Shown here: positions 53,741 to 62,249 of the stretch, one piece after another
Position numbering within the stretch: position 1 is the stretch's first letter
How the letters are laid out: each line of letters opens with the position of its first letter
Source: Novosphingobium profundi
GTDB lineage: Bacteria > Pseudomonadota > Alphaproteobacteria > Sphingomonadales > Sphingomonadaceae
Assembly (NCBI RefSeq): GCF_020524485.1
Contig: NZ_JAIVLF010000001.1
Location: 1,302,001 to 1,366,000, forward strand
DNA length: 64,000 nucleotides
Direction: 5' to 3'
Notes under the pieces: generated by a model
The model's input: the letters and a program-made list of their open reading frames with translations, nothing else
What the model was told of the DNA's origin: nothing
The model's database searches: none
Made by a program: the position numbers and the translations under genes

Positions 53741-54532
53741 TCAGGCGGTCAGCCGGGCGTAGATCGCGCGCTTCGAGCGCGAGGCCTCGCGCGCCTTTTC
53801 GACCGCCATTTCCTCCGTTGCAAAGAGCAGGCTTTCAAGAACCGCGCTCAGGTGGGCGCGCATGGCGTTGCGTGCGGCGGCCGGATCGCCGGCCCGCAGC
53901 GCATCGAGAATGGCTGAGTGCTCCTCGACCACCGGTTTGATGTTGGCGGTGCGCGCCTTGGCGTGGACGAGCGCGCATTCGGGAGAGCTTTCGCGCTGGT
54001 TCCAGAGGTGCTCTACCGCCTCGTAGATGGCGCGGTTGCGCGTCGCGCGGGCAATGCCGAGGTGAAAGTCGCGGTCGGCCAGCTCGCTTTCGGTGACATC
54101 GTTGGTTTCGCGCGCGATGGCCTCGAGCGAGGCAGCGATGGCAGCGATGTCCTTTTCGCTCGCCTGTGTGGCGGCAAGCGCCGCGCTCTCGCCCTCGATC
54201 AGGAGACGCGCTTCGGTCAGCTCGAATGCGGTGACGTTGATCCCGGGCTGGGCGGCCGCGCCGGGCATCTGCAGCACATAAGCGCCCGAGCCCACGCGCA
54301 CTTCGACAACGCCCTGCACCTCGAGCGCGATCATCGTCTCGCGCACGGTGGTGCGGCTCACGTCATAGCGTGTGGCCAGTTCGCGCTCGGCGGGAAGGCG
54401 CGAGCCGACCGGGAACACGCCCTCGGAGATCTCGCGCAGCAGCGTCTGGGAGAGTTCCTGGTAGAGGCGGTCCTGCGGCTTGGCGGATGCGCTTTCCGAG
54501 GAAGAGGCCGGTGCATGTGTCTGTCTGGACAT
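53741..54532 (-). CDS. GntR/FadR-family regulator of the hexuronate cluster
   Basis: 263 aa. Winged HTH (YQELSQTLLREISEGVFPVG, LATRYDVSRTTVRETMIALE) and a C-terminal all-helical FCD domain (about residues 120-240) with the metal-site pattern RDFHLGIARATRN and HSAILDALRAGD. Same subfamily as UxuR and ExuR. First gene of the minus-strand operon, divergent from manD, with a TTGGTCTGACCAA dyad in the gap. Expected to repress both directions until a uronate or its product binds. ATG 54532 is used; the longer reading would begin inside the operator. Confidence 0.92.
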   Translation of the reverse strand: MSRQTHAPASSSESASAKPQDRLYQELSQTLLREISEGVFPVGSRLPAERELATRYDVSRTTVRETMIALEVQGVVEVRVGSGAYVLQMPGAAAQPGINVTAFELTEARLLIEGESAALAATQASEKDIAAIAASLEAIARETNDVTESELADRDFHLGIARATRNRAIYEAVEHLWNQRESSPECALVHAKARTANIKPVVEEHSAILDALRAGDPAAARNAMRAHLSAVLESLLFATEEMAVEKAREASRSKRAIYARLTA

Positions 54533-54542
54533 CGGGTTCTCG

Positions 54543-54578
54543 TTGGTCTGACCAATTATTGGAGGATTGACAGACCAA
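54543..54578. promoter_or_regulatory. GntR-type operators between regulator and manD
   Basis: TTGGTCTGACCAA (54543-54555) is a perfect 13-bp dyad with the TTGGT-ACCAA arms of UxuR/ExuR sites. A weaker second site, TTGACAGACCAA (54567-54578), overlaps a -35-like TTGACA for manD. The two carry a repeated GACCAATT spaced about two helix turns apart. Confidence 0.7.
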
Positions 54579-54639
54579 TTTCGGGCCGTCAAGACAGGAC
54601 CTAACGTACCAGTCAGAACTCTGGGGGGGAATAGCCAAG

Positions 54640-55848
54640 ATGAAGATTGAAGCGGCCCGCGTGATCGTCACGTGCCCCGGGCGCAATTTCGTGACCTTGA
54701 AGATCGTGACCGACCAGGGTGTCTACGGCATCGGGGATGCCACGCTCAACGGCCGGGAAAAGGCGGTGGTCTCCTATCTGGAGGACCATGTCGTGCCGTG
54801 CCTCATCGGCATGGACCCGCGCCGGATCGAGGATATCTGGCAGTACCTCTACCGCGGGGCCTATTGGCGTCGCGGTCCGGTGACCATGCGCGCCATCGCG
54901 GCGGTCGACATGGCGCTGTGGGACATCAAGGGCAAGATGGCGGGCATGCCGGTCTACGACCTGCTGGGTGGCAAGAGCCGCGAGCGGGTCATGGTCTATG
55001 GCCATGCCAACGGCGGCGACATCGACGAGACCGTCGAGGCGGTCGGCCAGTACATCGACATGGGCTACAAGGCGATTCGCGCGCAGACCGGCGTGCCCGG
55101 TATCAAGGACGCCTATGGGGTAGGCCGCGGTAAGCTCTATTACGAGCCGGCTGATGCGCAGCTGCCCTCGCTGACCGGGTGGGACACGCGCAAGGCCTTG
55201 AATTACGTGCCCAAGATGTTCGAGAAGCTGCGCGCGACTTACGGCTTTGATCACCACCTGCTGCACGATGGCCACCATCGTTATACGCCGCAGGAGGCCG
55301 CGAACCTGGGCAAGAGGCTCGAGCCCTACCAGCTGTTCTGGCTGGAAGACTGCACCCCGGCCGAGAACCAGGAGGCGTTCCGTCTCGTGCGCGAGCACAC
55401 GGTGACGCCGCTGGCCGTGGGTGAGATCTTCAACACGATCTGGGACGCCAAGGACCTGATCCAGAACCAGCTCATCGACTATATTCGCGCGACCGTGGTG
55501 GGGGCGGGCGGCCTGACGCACTTGCGCCGCATTGCCGACCTCGCCTCGCTCTATCAGGTGCGCACCGGCTGCCACGGCGCGACCGACCTGTCGCCTGTCA
55601 CGATGGGCTGCGCGCTCCATTTCGATACCTGGGTGCCCAACTTCGGGATCCAGGAATACATGCGCCACACCGAGGAGACCGACGCGGTCTTCCCCCACGA
55701 TTACAGCTTTGCCGATGGCCACCTGACGGTTGGGGACACACCCGGTCACGGGGTGGACATCGACGAGGAACTGGCCGCGAAGTACCCCTACAAGCCCGCC
55801 TACCTGCCGGTCGCCCGGCTCGAGGACGGGACGATGTGGAACTGGTAG
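54640..55848 (+). CDS. manD: D-mannonate dehydratase (enolase superfamily, ManD)
   Basis: 402 aa. Dehydrates D-mannonate to 2-keto-3-deoxy-D-gluconate in the cytoplasm. It belongs to the enolase superfamily, not the UxuA family. The residues of the characterised Novosphingobium aromaticivorans enzyme are all present at the same numbers: R147 and Y159 (base), D210, H212 (acid), and metal ligands E236 and E262. The C-terminal [20 protein letters not shown] is that of the high-activity ManD group. It is the first gene of the plus-strand operon, with the GntR operators upstream. Confidence 0.97.
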   Translation: MKIEAARVIVTCPGRNFVTLKIVTDQGVYGIGDATLNGREKAVVSYLEDHVVPCLIGMDPRRIEDIWQYLYRGAYWRRGPVTMRAIAAVDMALWDIKGKMAGMPVYDLLGGKSRERVMVYGHANGGDIDETVEAVGQYIDMGYKAIRAQTGVPGIKDAYGVGRGKLYYEPADAQLPSLTGWDTRKALNYVPKMFEKLRATYGFDHHLLHDGHHRYTPQEAANLGKRLEPYQLFWLEDCTPAENQEAFRLVREHTVTPLAVGEIFNTIWDAKDLIQNQLIDYIRATVVGAGGLTHLRRIADLASLYQVRTGCHGATDLSPVTMGCALHFDTWVPNFGIQEYMRHTEETDAVFPHDYSFADGHLTVGDTPGHGVDIDEELAAKYPYKPAYLPVARLEDGTMWNW

Positions 55849-55862
55849 GAGGAACCGGCGAC

Positions 55863-56831
55863 GTGACGCGGATCGTGTGCCTTGGTGAAGCCATGCTCGA
55901 ACTCTCGCAGATGGGAGAGCCGGGCGGCGCATCTGCGGAGGCGGCCTGGCGCATGGGCTATGGCGGAGATACGCTCAACACCGCCATTCACCTTGCGCGC
56001 TTCGGGCATGACGTTGCCTACATGACGGCGCTGGGCACAGATGCCCTGAGCGGCGACCTGGTGGAGAAGTGGCAGGCGCAGGGGGTCGATTGCAGCCTTG
56101 TCCTGCGCCATCCCACGCGCCAGCCCGGTCTTTACGCGATTGCCACCGACGATGCGGGCGAGCGTACCTTTTCCTACTGGCGTGACACGAGCGCGGCCCG
56201 GGCCCTGTTCGAAGGTGGCCCGGTCATGGGCGAGGCCTTGGGCGAGGCCCGCGCCGTAGTGGAGGGGGCCGACCTCTTGTCCTTCTCGCTGATTTCACTG
56301 GCGATCCTTCCCGATGCGGGGCGCGAGGCCTTACTCGACCTGGCCCGCAATGTGCGCGCCAAAGGCGGGAAGGTCGCGCTTGATGGTAACTATCGCGCGC
56401 GCCTCTGGGAGGATGTCGCGACGGCACGGCACTGGCGCGATGCGGCGATTGCGGTTGCCGATTTCGGCCTGCCCACGCTGGAGGACGAGACCCAGATTTC
56501 CGGTGAGGCCACAGCCGAGGCCGTGGCCGCGCACTGGCAGGGATTGGGCTGCGGGGAGACCGTGGTGAAGCTCGGGGCGCAGGGCTGTCGCCTTCCCGAT
56601 GGAACCCTCCTTGCGCCACCCCAGCGGCTCGATCCGGTCGATACGAGCGGGGCCGGGGATGCCTTCAATGCAGGCTACCTGGCCGGGCGTCTGCGCGGGA
56701 TTGGTCCGGCCAGTTCGGCCGCAGCCGGTCACGCCATCGCGGGGTGGGTCATCATGCGTCGGGGGGCCATCCCCGACAGGGATCAGGGGGCTCCCTATGG
56801 GGCTCCGGCAGCGGCGGCACCCAGCGGATAG
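55863..56831 (+). CDS. kdgK: 2-keto-3-deoxygluconate kinase (PfkB family)
   Basis: 322 aa from GTG 55863, chosen because AGGAGG lies 10 bases upstream; an in-frame GTG at 55836 overlaps manD and lacks a site. Sugar-kinase fold: substrate-binding GYGGDTLNTAIHLARFG and the active-site DTSGAGDAFNAGYLAG with the catalytic Asp. Phosphorylates KDG to KDPG, the last dedicated step before Entner-Doudoroff aldol cleavage. The 15-base gap after manD indicates co-transcription. A hairpin (CCGCGCGC/GCGCGCGG, 56843-56881) follows before the GH2 gene. Confidence 0.93.
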   Translation: MTRIVCLGEAMLELSQMGEPGGASAEAAWRMGYGGDTLNTAIHLARFGHDVAYMTALGTDALSGDLVEKWQAQGVDCSLVLRHPTRQPGLYAIATDDAGERTFSYWRDTSAARALFEGGPVMGEALGEARAVVEGADLLSFSLISLAILPDAGREALLDLARNVRAKGGKVALDGNYRARLWEDVATARHWRDAAIAVADFGLPTLEDETQISGEATAEAVAAHWQGLGCGETVVKLGAQGCRLPDGTLLAPPQRLDPVDTSGAGDAFNAGYLAGRLRGIGPASSAAAGHAIAGWVIMRRGAIPDRDQGAPYGAPAAAAPSG

Positions 56832-56912
56832 CGCCAGCCGGTCCGCGCGCAACAACGCACCCGGAACAAGGGAGCGCGCGGCAGCACACGGGATACAAGG
56901 GAGATGCTTGAC

Positions 56913-59666
56913 GTGAAGACCAACACCCTGGCCGGCCTGGCGCCAATCGTCCTGGGAGTGCCGCTCGTGCTGGGTGTGGGCCCCGTTCAGGCCCGTGCGC
57001 CGGACGCGGGCACGCAGGTCGGGGCGGAAGCCGGGCTTCACGCGAGCGGGCGCGCGGTGACTCAGCTCGCCACGGGCTGGCGCTTTCGCAAGGCCAGCGA
57101 CCTGGATACCTCCGCCGATCCCTCCTCTTCCGATTTCGATGCGTCGGCCTGGGCCGAAGTGGCGGTACCACATACCTGGAACCGCATCGGCACCTACGAG
57201 GCTGCGGCCGGTGTGCCCGGAGCGAGGAACCGGGAGCTCGACGACTACCGAGGCGTGGGCTGGTACCGCCTCGAACTGCCTGCGCGAGCATTGGCACCCG
57301 GGCGCAGGGCCTGGCTGGAATTCGACGCGGCAAGCCGGACCGCCGATGTGTGGCTGAACGGCGTCCATCTCGGGCGCCACGAGGGCGGTTTCAGCCGCTT
57401 CCGGTTTGAGGCCACGGCCGCGCTGCGCGCCGAGGGGCCCAACGTGCTGACCGTCAAGGTCGACAACACCGATCCCGCGCCGGGCAACGCCACGGCCAAT
57501 ACCTTGCCGCTCGCGGGGGACTTCTTCGTGCAGGGCGGGATCTATCGTCCGGTGCGCCTGATCGAGACCGCAGATGCGCACTTTGCGATGCGCGATTTTG
57601 GCGGGCCGGGCGTCTATGCCCAGACCAGCGCGATCACCGATGACCAGGCTCGGATCGAGGTGTTGGCGCGCCTTTCCAGCGCACGTGCGGATGGCGCGAA
57701 GGCCGCTCTGGAGCTGGAACTGCGCGACCGTGCGGGCAAGCTCGTCGCCCGCGAGCGCCGTGTGCTGGAACTGGCTGCCGGAGAGGGGCAGGAGGTGCGC
57801 GCGGCGCTGGATGTCGCTGATCCGCACCTGTGGCAGGGCGTTGAGGATCCCTATCTCTACACGCTCGTTGCCCGGCTGCGGAACGCTGCGGGGGGCGTCC
57901 TCGACACCGTCGAACAGGACTTTGGCATCCGCCAGTTCGCTATCGATCCGGACAAGGGCTTCCTCATCAACGGCACGCCGGTCCGCCTCCAGGGCGTGGG
58001 GCTGCATCAGGACACGATGGCCCATGGCTGGGCGCTCACGCGCGCGGACGTCACGCGCCAGATCGACACGATCCGCGACATGGGCGCGAACACGGTGCGC
58101 CTTACCCATTACCAGCACGGCCAGCCGGTCCATGAACTGGCGGACAAGTATGGCCTTGTCGTCTGGGACGAAATCGCGCTGGTGACCGCCTGGAGCCTCG
58201 ATGCCGAGGCCGGACCGGCCCCGGCGGGCATCGTTGCCAACGCGCGCCAGCAGCTTACCGAGATGATCCGCCAGAACTACAACCATGCCTCGGTCGCGGT
58301 CTGGGGGGTGGCGAACGAGGTCGATTTCGGCCCCAACCGGCCTGAGTTCCTAGGGCGGGGTAACAGCGCCGATCCTTCCGATCCCACTCCATTGGTGGAG
58401 GAACTTGTCAGCCTGGCGCAGGCGGAAGACCCCTTGCGCGCCCCGACGCTCGCGACCTGCTGCGAAGGGACGGGCATGCCCAAGGTGCCCGAGGTCGCGG
58501 ACGCGGTGCCGGTAGCAGCGGGCAATCGCTACTTCGGGTGGTACTATGGCAAGCCCGCTTTCGTGGGTGGGCACTTCGATGCCTTGCACGCCGCGCGTCC
58601 CGACCAGCCCCAGGCCATCTCCGAATACGGCGCAGGCGCGGCCTTCTCGATCCACACCGACAATCCGCAGGGCGGCCCGCACGACATGGGCGGACGCGAA
58701 CAGCCCGAGGAGTACGCCAGCTGGGTGCATGAACAGACCTGGCCGGAGCTGGCCAAACGGCCCTATCTGTGGGGCCGCTGGCTCTGGAATTCGTTCGATT
58801 TCGCGACCGTGACGCGCAAGGAAGGCGATTCCACCGACATCAACACCAAGGGCCTCGTCAGCTACGACGGGGCGATCCGCAAGGACGCCTTCTACTACTA
58901 CCGCGCGCAGTGGTCGGATGCGCCCACGGTCCATGTGACCGGGCGCCGCTACCGCCAGCGTGCCTATCCGGTGACCGACGTCAGGGTCTATTCCAACGCC
59001 CCGTCCGTCACGCTGCGCGTCAACGGCGAGGACATGGGCGCGAAGGACGATTGTCCGAACCGCGTCTGTGTCTGGCCGGGCGTGCGCCTCGCCTCGGGTG
59101 CGAACCGGATCGAGGCGACGGGTCACTTCGCAGACGCGGCAGGCAGGAACCAGGATGTCACCGATGCGATCGACTGGCAGTTGGATGCCTCGCGCGCGCA
59201 CGCCTTCTTCATCGACGCTGGCGCGCTGGTGGCGTCCCTCGGTTACGGGTCGGACGCCTTCTTCAAAGGCGGCGAAGCGGGCACGGCCGATACGCCGCGA
59301 CGCGGGCGCCCCCCGCTGCGCGCCGAGATCGCGCCTGCTGACCAGCGCGATGCGCTGGCCCGTTTCCGCAAGGGCGACTTTGCCTATCACCTGCCGCTCA
59401 CACCGGGGCGCTACCGGGTCACTCTGCGCTTCATCGAGCCTGAGGCCGCCCCGGGTGAGCGCCGGTTCGACGTCTCGGCCAATTCGGCCAGGGTCCTGAG
59501 TAGCCTTGATATTGCCGCTGAGGCGGGAGGCACCAACCGGCTTCTGGCCCGCAGCTTCGAGGTCGATGTGGGGGGAGACGGGCTCGACCTTGCCTTCACG
59601 CCCTCTGCGGGCGCTGCGACACCCGAGGCACTGGTCTCCACCATCGAGGTCGAACGGGCACGATAA
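56913..59666 (+). CDS. exported GH2 hydrolase with C-terminal malectin-like region, possible beta-glucuronidase
   Basis: 917 aa from GTG 56913. ATG 56904 is possible, but the AAGGGAG site touches it, whereas the GTG is at normal spacing and starts a clean signal peptide (MKTNTLAGLAPIVLGVPLVL). Sugar-binding, Ig-like and TIM-barrel domains follow. Acid/base E469 (VANEVD), nucleophile E571 (ISEYGAG). N644-T-K646 resembles the N-x-K carboxylate-recognition motif of bacterial beta-glucuronidases, though related galactosidases carry N-D-K at the same place. The last 160 residues (LRAEIAPADQRDALARFRKG, LTPGRYRVTLRFIEPEAAPG) look like a malectin-type domain. Its place between kdgK and an ExuT-like gene suggests it frees glucuronate. 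Confidence 0.9.
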   Translation: MKTNTLAGLAPIVLGVPLVLGVGPVQARAPDAGTQVGAEAGLHASGRAVTQLATGWRFRKASDLDTSADPSSSDFDASAWAEVAVPHTWNRIGTYEAAAGVPGARNRELDDYRGVGWYRLELPARALAPGRRAWLEFDAASRTADVWLNGVHLGRHEGGFSRFRFEATAALRAEGPNVLTVKVDNTDPAPGNATANTLPLAGDFFVQGGIYRPVRLIETADAHFAMRDFGGPGVYAQTSAITDDQARIEVLARLSSARADGAKAALELELRDRAGKLVARERRVLELAAGEGQEVRAALDVADPHLWQGVEDPYLYTLVARLRNAAGGVLDTVEQDFGIRQFAIDPDKGFLINGTPVRLQGVGLHQDTMAHGWALTRADVTRQIDTIRDMGANTVRLTHYQHGQPVHELADKYGLVVWDEIALVTAWSLDAEAGPAPAGIVANARQQLTEMIRQNYNHASVAVWGVANEVDFGPNRPEFLGRGNSADPSDPTPLVEELVSLAQAEDPLRAPTLATCCEGTGMPKVPEVADAVPVAAGNRYFGWYYGKPAFVGGHFDALHAARPDQPQAISEYGAGAAFSIHTDNPQGGPHDMGGREQPEEYASWVHEQTWPELAKRPYLWGRWLWNSFDFATVTRKEGDSTDINTKGLVSYDGAIRKDAFYYYRAQWSDAPTVHVTGRRYRQRAYPVTDVRVYSNAPSVTLRVNGEDMGAKDDCPNRVCVWPGVRLASGANRIEATGHFADAAGRNQDVTDAIDWQLDASRAHAFFIDAGALVASLGYGSDAFFKGGEAGTADTPRRGRPPLRAEIAPADQRDALARFRKGDFAYHLPLTPGRYRVTLRFIEPEAAPGERRFDVSANSARVLSSLDIAAEAGGTNRLLARSFEVDVGGDGLDLAFTPSAGAATPEALVSTIEVERAR

Positions 59667-59690
59667 GCCCGCCACCGCACAGGGAAGAGG

Positions 59691-60980
59691 ATGAATACGC
59701 GAATGGGCCTTTCCAGGATCAAGTTGCGCTGGTGGATGATCAGCCTCGTGACGCTGGGCACGATCATGAATTACCTCGCGCGCTCGACGCTTTCGGTCGC
59801 CGCGCCCACGCTCAAGGCCGAGTTCGGGATGTCGACCGAGGATTACAGCTGGGTTATCCTGGCTTTCCAGGCCAGCTACACCGTTATGCAGACGGTCGCG
59901 GGGACGGTGCTCGATATCCTGGGCACGCGCCTTGGCTTCTTCATCTTCGCGATGGGCTGGGCGCTGTCCAACATGGGCCACGCCTTTGCCAGCGGCTGGC
60001 CCAGCCTTGCTGCCTTTCGCGCCGCGCTTGGCGCGACCGAGGCCGCGGCCATTCCCGCCGGGGCCAAGGTGACGTCCGAGTGGTTTCCGGCGCGCGAACG
60101 CTCGCTGGCGACAAGCTGCTTCCAGATGGGTACCAGCGTGGGCTCGATGCTGGCGCCGCCGCTGGTGGCCTTCTGCATCCTGTGGTGGGGCTGGCAGTCG
60201 GCGTTTCTGGTGACGGGCGGCATGAGCGTGCTGTGGGCCCTGATCTGGTGGTTCGGCTACCGCACACCCGAACGGCACCCACGCTTGCCGGCCGAGGAAC
60301 TCGCCGCGCTGGAGGAGGACCGCAAGGCCAACGCCAGCGAAGTGCGCCCGGCCCGGCGTAGGGAAGTGCTGCGCAGCCGGGGCTTCTGGGGCATCGCCAT
60401 TCCCCGTTTTCTGGCCGAACCTGCGTGGCAGACTTTCAGCTTCTTCATCCCGCTCTACCTTGTGACGGTGTGGAAGCTGGACTTGCGCGATGTTGCGCTG
60501 TGGGCCTGGATGCCGTTCCTGGCGGCCGATTTCGGCTCGCTTGCCGCCGGGATCCTGCCCAATGTCCTCATGCGCCGGGGGGCGGCCATGGTGACCTCGC
60601 GCAAGGTGACGATGACGGTGGGTGCGCTGTGCATGCTGGGCCCGGCGTGCATCGGCCTGGCCACTTCGCCCGGCCTTGCCATCGCGCTGTTCTGCGTAGG
60701 CGGCTTTGCGCACCAGATGCTGAACGGGGCGCTCATTACCCTGTGCGCCGACGTCTTCGACACCCGTGCGGTCGGAACCGCGAGCGGCATGGCTGGCTCG
60801 ATCGCCTGGATCGGGGGCATGGCCTTCACCTTCATCATCGGCCAGAGCGCGGATGAATTCGGCTACAACCCGCTGTTCGTGATGCTCGGCGCGCTCGACG
60901 TGCTGGCCGCAATCGTCCTGTGGAGCCTCCTGCGTACGCCGGGAGGCAAGGCGCCCCGCGTCGCGGCGACCAGGGGCTGA
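59691..60980 (+). CDS. MFS hexuronate transporter, ExuT-like (ACS family)
   Basis: 429 aa, 12 predicted membrane segments. The opening WWMISLVTLGTIMNYLARSTLSVAAPTL-type sequence, AAIPAGAKVTSEWFPARERS and LPAEELAALEEDRKA match the anion:cation symporter group with hexuronate transporters. Last gene of the plus-strand operon, 24 bases after the GH2. It should bring glucuronate or galacturonate across the inner membrane to UxaC. A 170-base gap follows, with the candidate RNA element and no gene. Confidence 0.92.
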   Translation: MNTRMGLSRIKLRWWMISLVTLGTIMNYLARSTLSVAAPTLKAEFGMSTEDYSWVILAFQASYTVMQTVAGTVLDILGTRLGFFIFAMGWALSNMGHAFASGWPSLAAFRAALGATEAAAIPAGAKVTSEWFPARERSLATSCFQMGTSVGSMLAPPLVAFCILWWGWQSAFLVTGGMSVLWALIWWFGYRTPERHPRLPAEELAALEEDRKANASEVRPARRREVLRSRGFWGIAIPRFLAEPAWQTFSFFIPLYLVTVWKLDLRDVALWAWMPFLAADFGSLAAGILPNVLMRRGAAMVTSRKVTMTVGALCMLGPACIGLATSPGLAIALFCVGGFAHQMLNGALITLCADVFDTRAVGTASGMAGSIAWIGGMAFTFIIGQSADEFGYNPLFVMLGALDVLAAIVLWSLLRTPGGKAPRVAATRG

Positions 60981-60999
60981 GCCCAAGTCGAAGCATCTG

Positions 61000-61106
61000 T
61001 TGCCTGCAGTATCGGCTCCTCACCCGTCTTGGCTGAGCTGGCAGGCAAAAGGTGAGGGGGACCAGTTTGGGGAGCCCGAGGGCGATGGCCCTCGGACCTT
61101 CCTTTT
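61000..61106 (+). ncRNA. candidate small RNA or 3'-UTR element, copy B
   Basis: Hairpin TTGCCTGC (61000-61007)/GCAGGCAA (61041-61048), extended inside by GGCTC/GAGCT. The linker containing CAGTTTGGGGA (61063-61073) and a terminator hairpin CCGAGGGC-GATG-GCCCTCGG (61076-61095) follow, then CCTTCCTTTTC. The linker end and terminator repeat those at 50911-50936. It may be the operon terminator, or an RNA processed from the transporter mRNA. Confidence 0.35.
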
Positions 61107-61150
61107 CTCCTATCCCAGCCCTTCAGGGCACCGGGGCGTTCCGTCTCCCG

Positions 61151-62074
61151 CTAGCTCGCCGCATCGACGATGTTCGGGCCCGCCTGATCCCGGATCCGCG
61201 CGATCAGCCAGGCGACACCATCGTCGTGCGCGCGGGTCTCGTGGAAATGGACGATCTGGCGCAGCGGCGGCAGGTCGACGGGGAGAGGGGCGCAGGCCAG
61301 GCCGAACTGCGCGCACACGATGCGGGCGAAGCGGCTGTGCATCAGGGTCAGTCGGCGTGTGCCCGCAAGCAGCCAGGGGACCGCGGTGAAGGACGGGGCG
61401 GTGACTTCGATGCGGCGGGTATGTCCGATCGTGTCGAGCTGGTGGTCTCCGACGGTCGCGCTGCGCTCATTGCCGACCGAGACCGCAACAAAGCCGTAGT
61501 GCAGCATCTCCTCGAGTGTGAAGGCGCCTGCAAAGATGGGGTGGTCGGGCGCCCCGACGAGAACGTAATGCTCCTCGTAGAGCAATTGCGAAGGGACGCC
61601 GGGGATGGCGTATTCGCTGGGCGCGATGACGATGTCGGCCTCGCCCCGGCGCAGGCTTTCGGCCGCCGCCTGGCTTGGCAGGAGCAACTGGAGGGCGATG
61701 CCCGGAGCCTCGTGCGCCAGGTCGCGCAGCAGGGGCGCGAGTACGGCGGCCATCACGTAGTCGGACGTCACCACGCGGAAGGTGCGCCGCGCCCGGGCCG
61801 GGTCGAAGCTGCTTGAGGTCGCCAGTGCGCCCTCGGCGCTGCGCAGGCATTCGCGCACGCGCGGCAGGAGTGTCTCGGCCAGCGGAGTCGGGTACATCCG
61901 GCGCCCCCGCACCACCAGCAGCTCATCTGCGAAAAAATCGCGCAGCCGGGCGAGCGCGGCGCTCGTCGCGGGCTGGCTGAGGCCGATCTTCTCGCCGGCA
62001 CGCGCGGTGCTGCGGGTTTCCATCAGGGCCTCGAACGCGACGAAGAGATTGAGGTCCATCCCTTTGAAACGCAT
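61151..62074 (-). CDS. LysR-family regulator, NodD/NahR-like
   Basis: 307 aa. HTH at the N terminus (DLNLFVAFEALMETRSTARA, GLSQPATSAALARLRDFFAD); the DLNLL-type opening and LRVRECLRSAEGA-type linker place it in the NodD/NahR/LinR group that often senses aromatic or cyclic compounds. AGGAG at 9 bases supports ATG 62074. Divergent from a TonB receptor with a dyad between them, so it likely regulates that receptor. A role in uronate use is possible from position but not shown by the family. Confidence 0.92.
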   Translation of the reverse strand: MRFKGMDLNLFVAFEALMETRSTARAGEKIGLSQPATSAALARLRDFFADELLVVRGRRMYPTPLAETLLPRVRECLRSAEGALATSSSFDPARARRTFRVVTSDYVMAAVLAPLLRDLAHEAPGIALQLLLPSQAAAESLRRGEADIVIAPSEYAIPGVPSQLLYEEHYVLVGAPDHPIFAGAFTLEEMLHYGFVAVSVGNERSATVGDHQLDTIGHTRRIEVTAPSFTAVPWLLAGTRRLTLMHSRFARIVCAQFGLACAPLPVDLPPLRQIVHFHETRAHDDGVAWLIARIRDQAGPNIVDAAS

Positions 62075-62138
62075 GAAACTATCTCCTCTCCGCGGCGCCT
62101 GTGATGCCAAAGGGTGGCGCCATTAAAATCGTTCATAC

Positions 62139-62157
62139 CAATTTGGTTTCCAAATTG
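62139..62157. promoter_or_regulatory. 19-bp palindrome in the LysR/TonB receptor gap
   Basis: CAATTTGGTTTCCAAATTG is a perfect dyad (8-base arms, TTT centre) and contains T-N11-A positions. It is 65 bases upstream of the LysR start and about 90 bases from the receptor start. Best guess is the LysR binding site. Confidence 0.6.
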
Positions 62158-62249
62158 AAATCAACTCAAACAATCAGTTTTTCTTTTGAATGCGATCGCC
62201 GTACCAATCCCTCACGAGCCCCGCATGAAGGGCACACAGGGAGATGATG

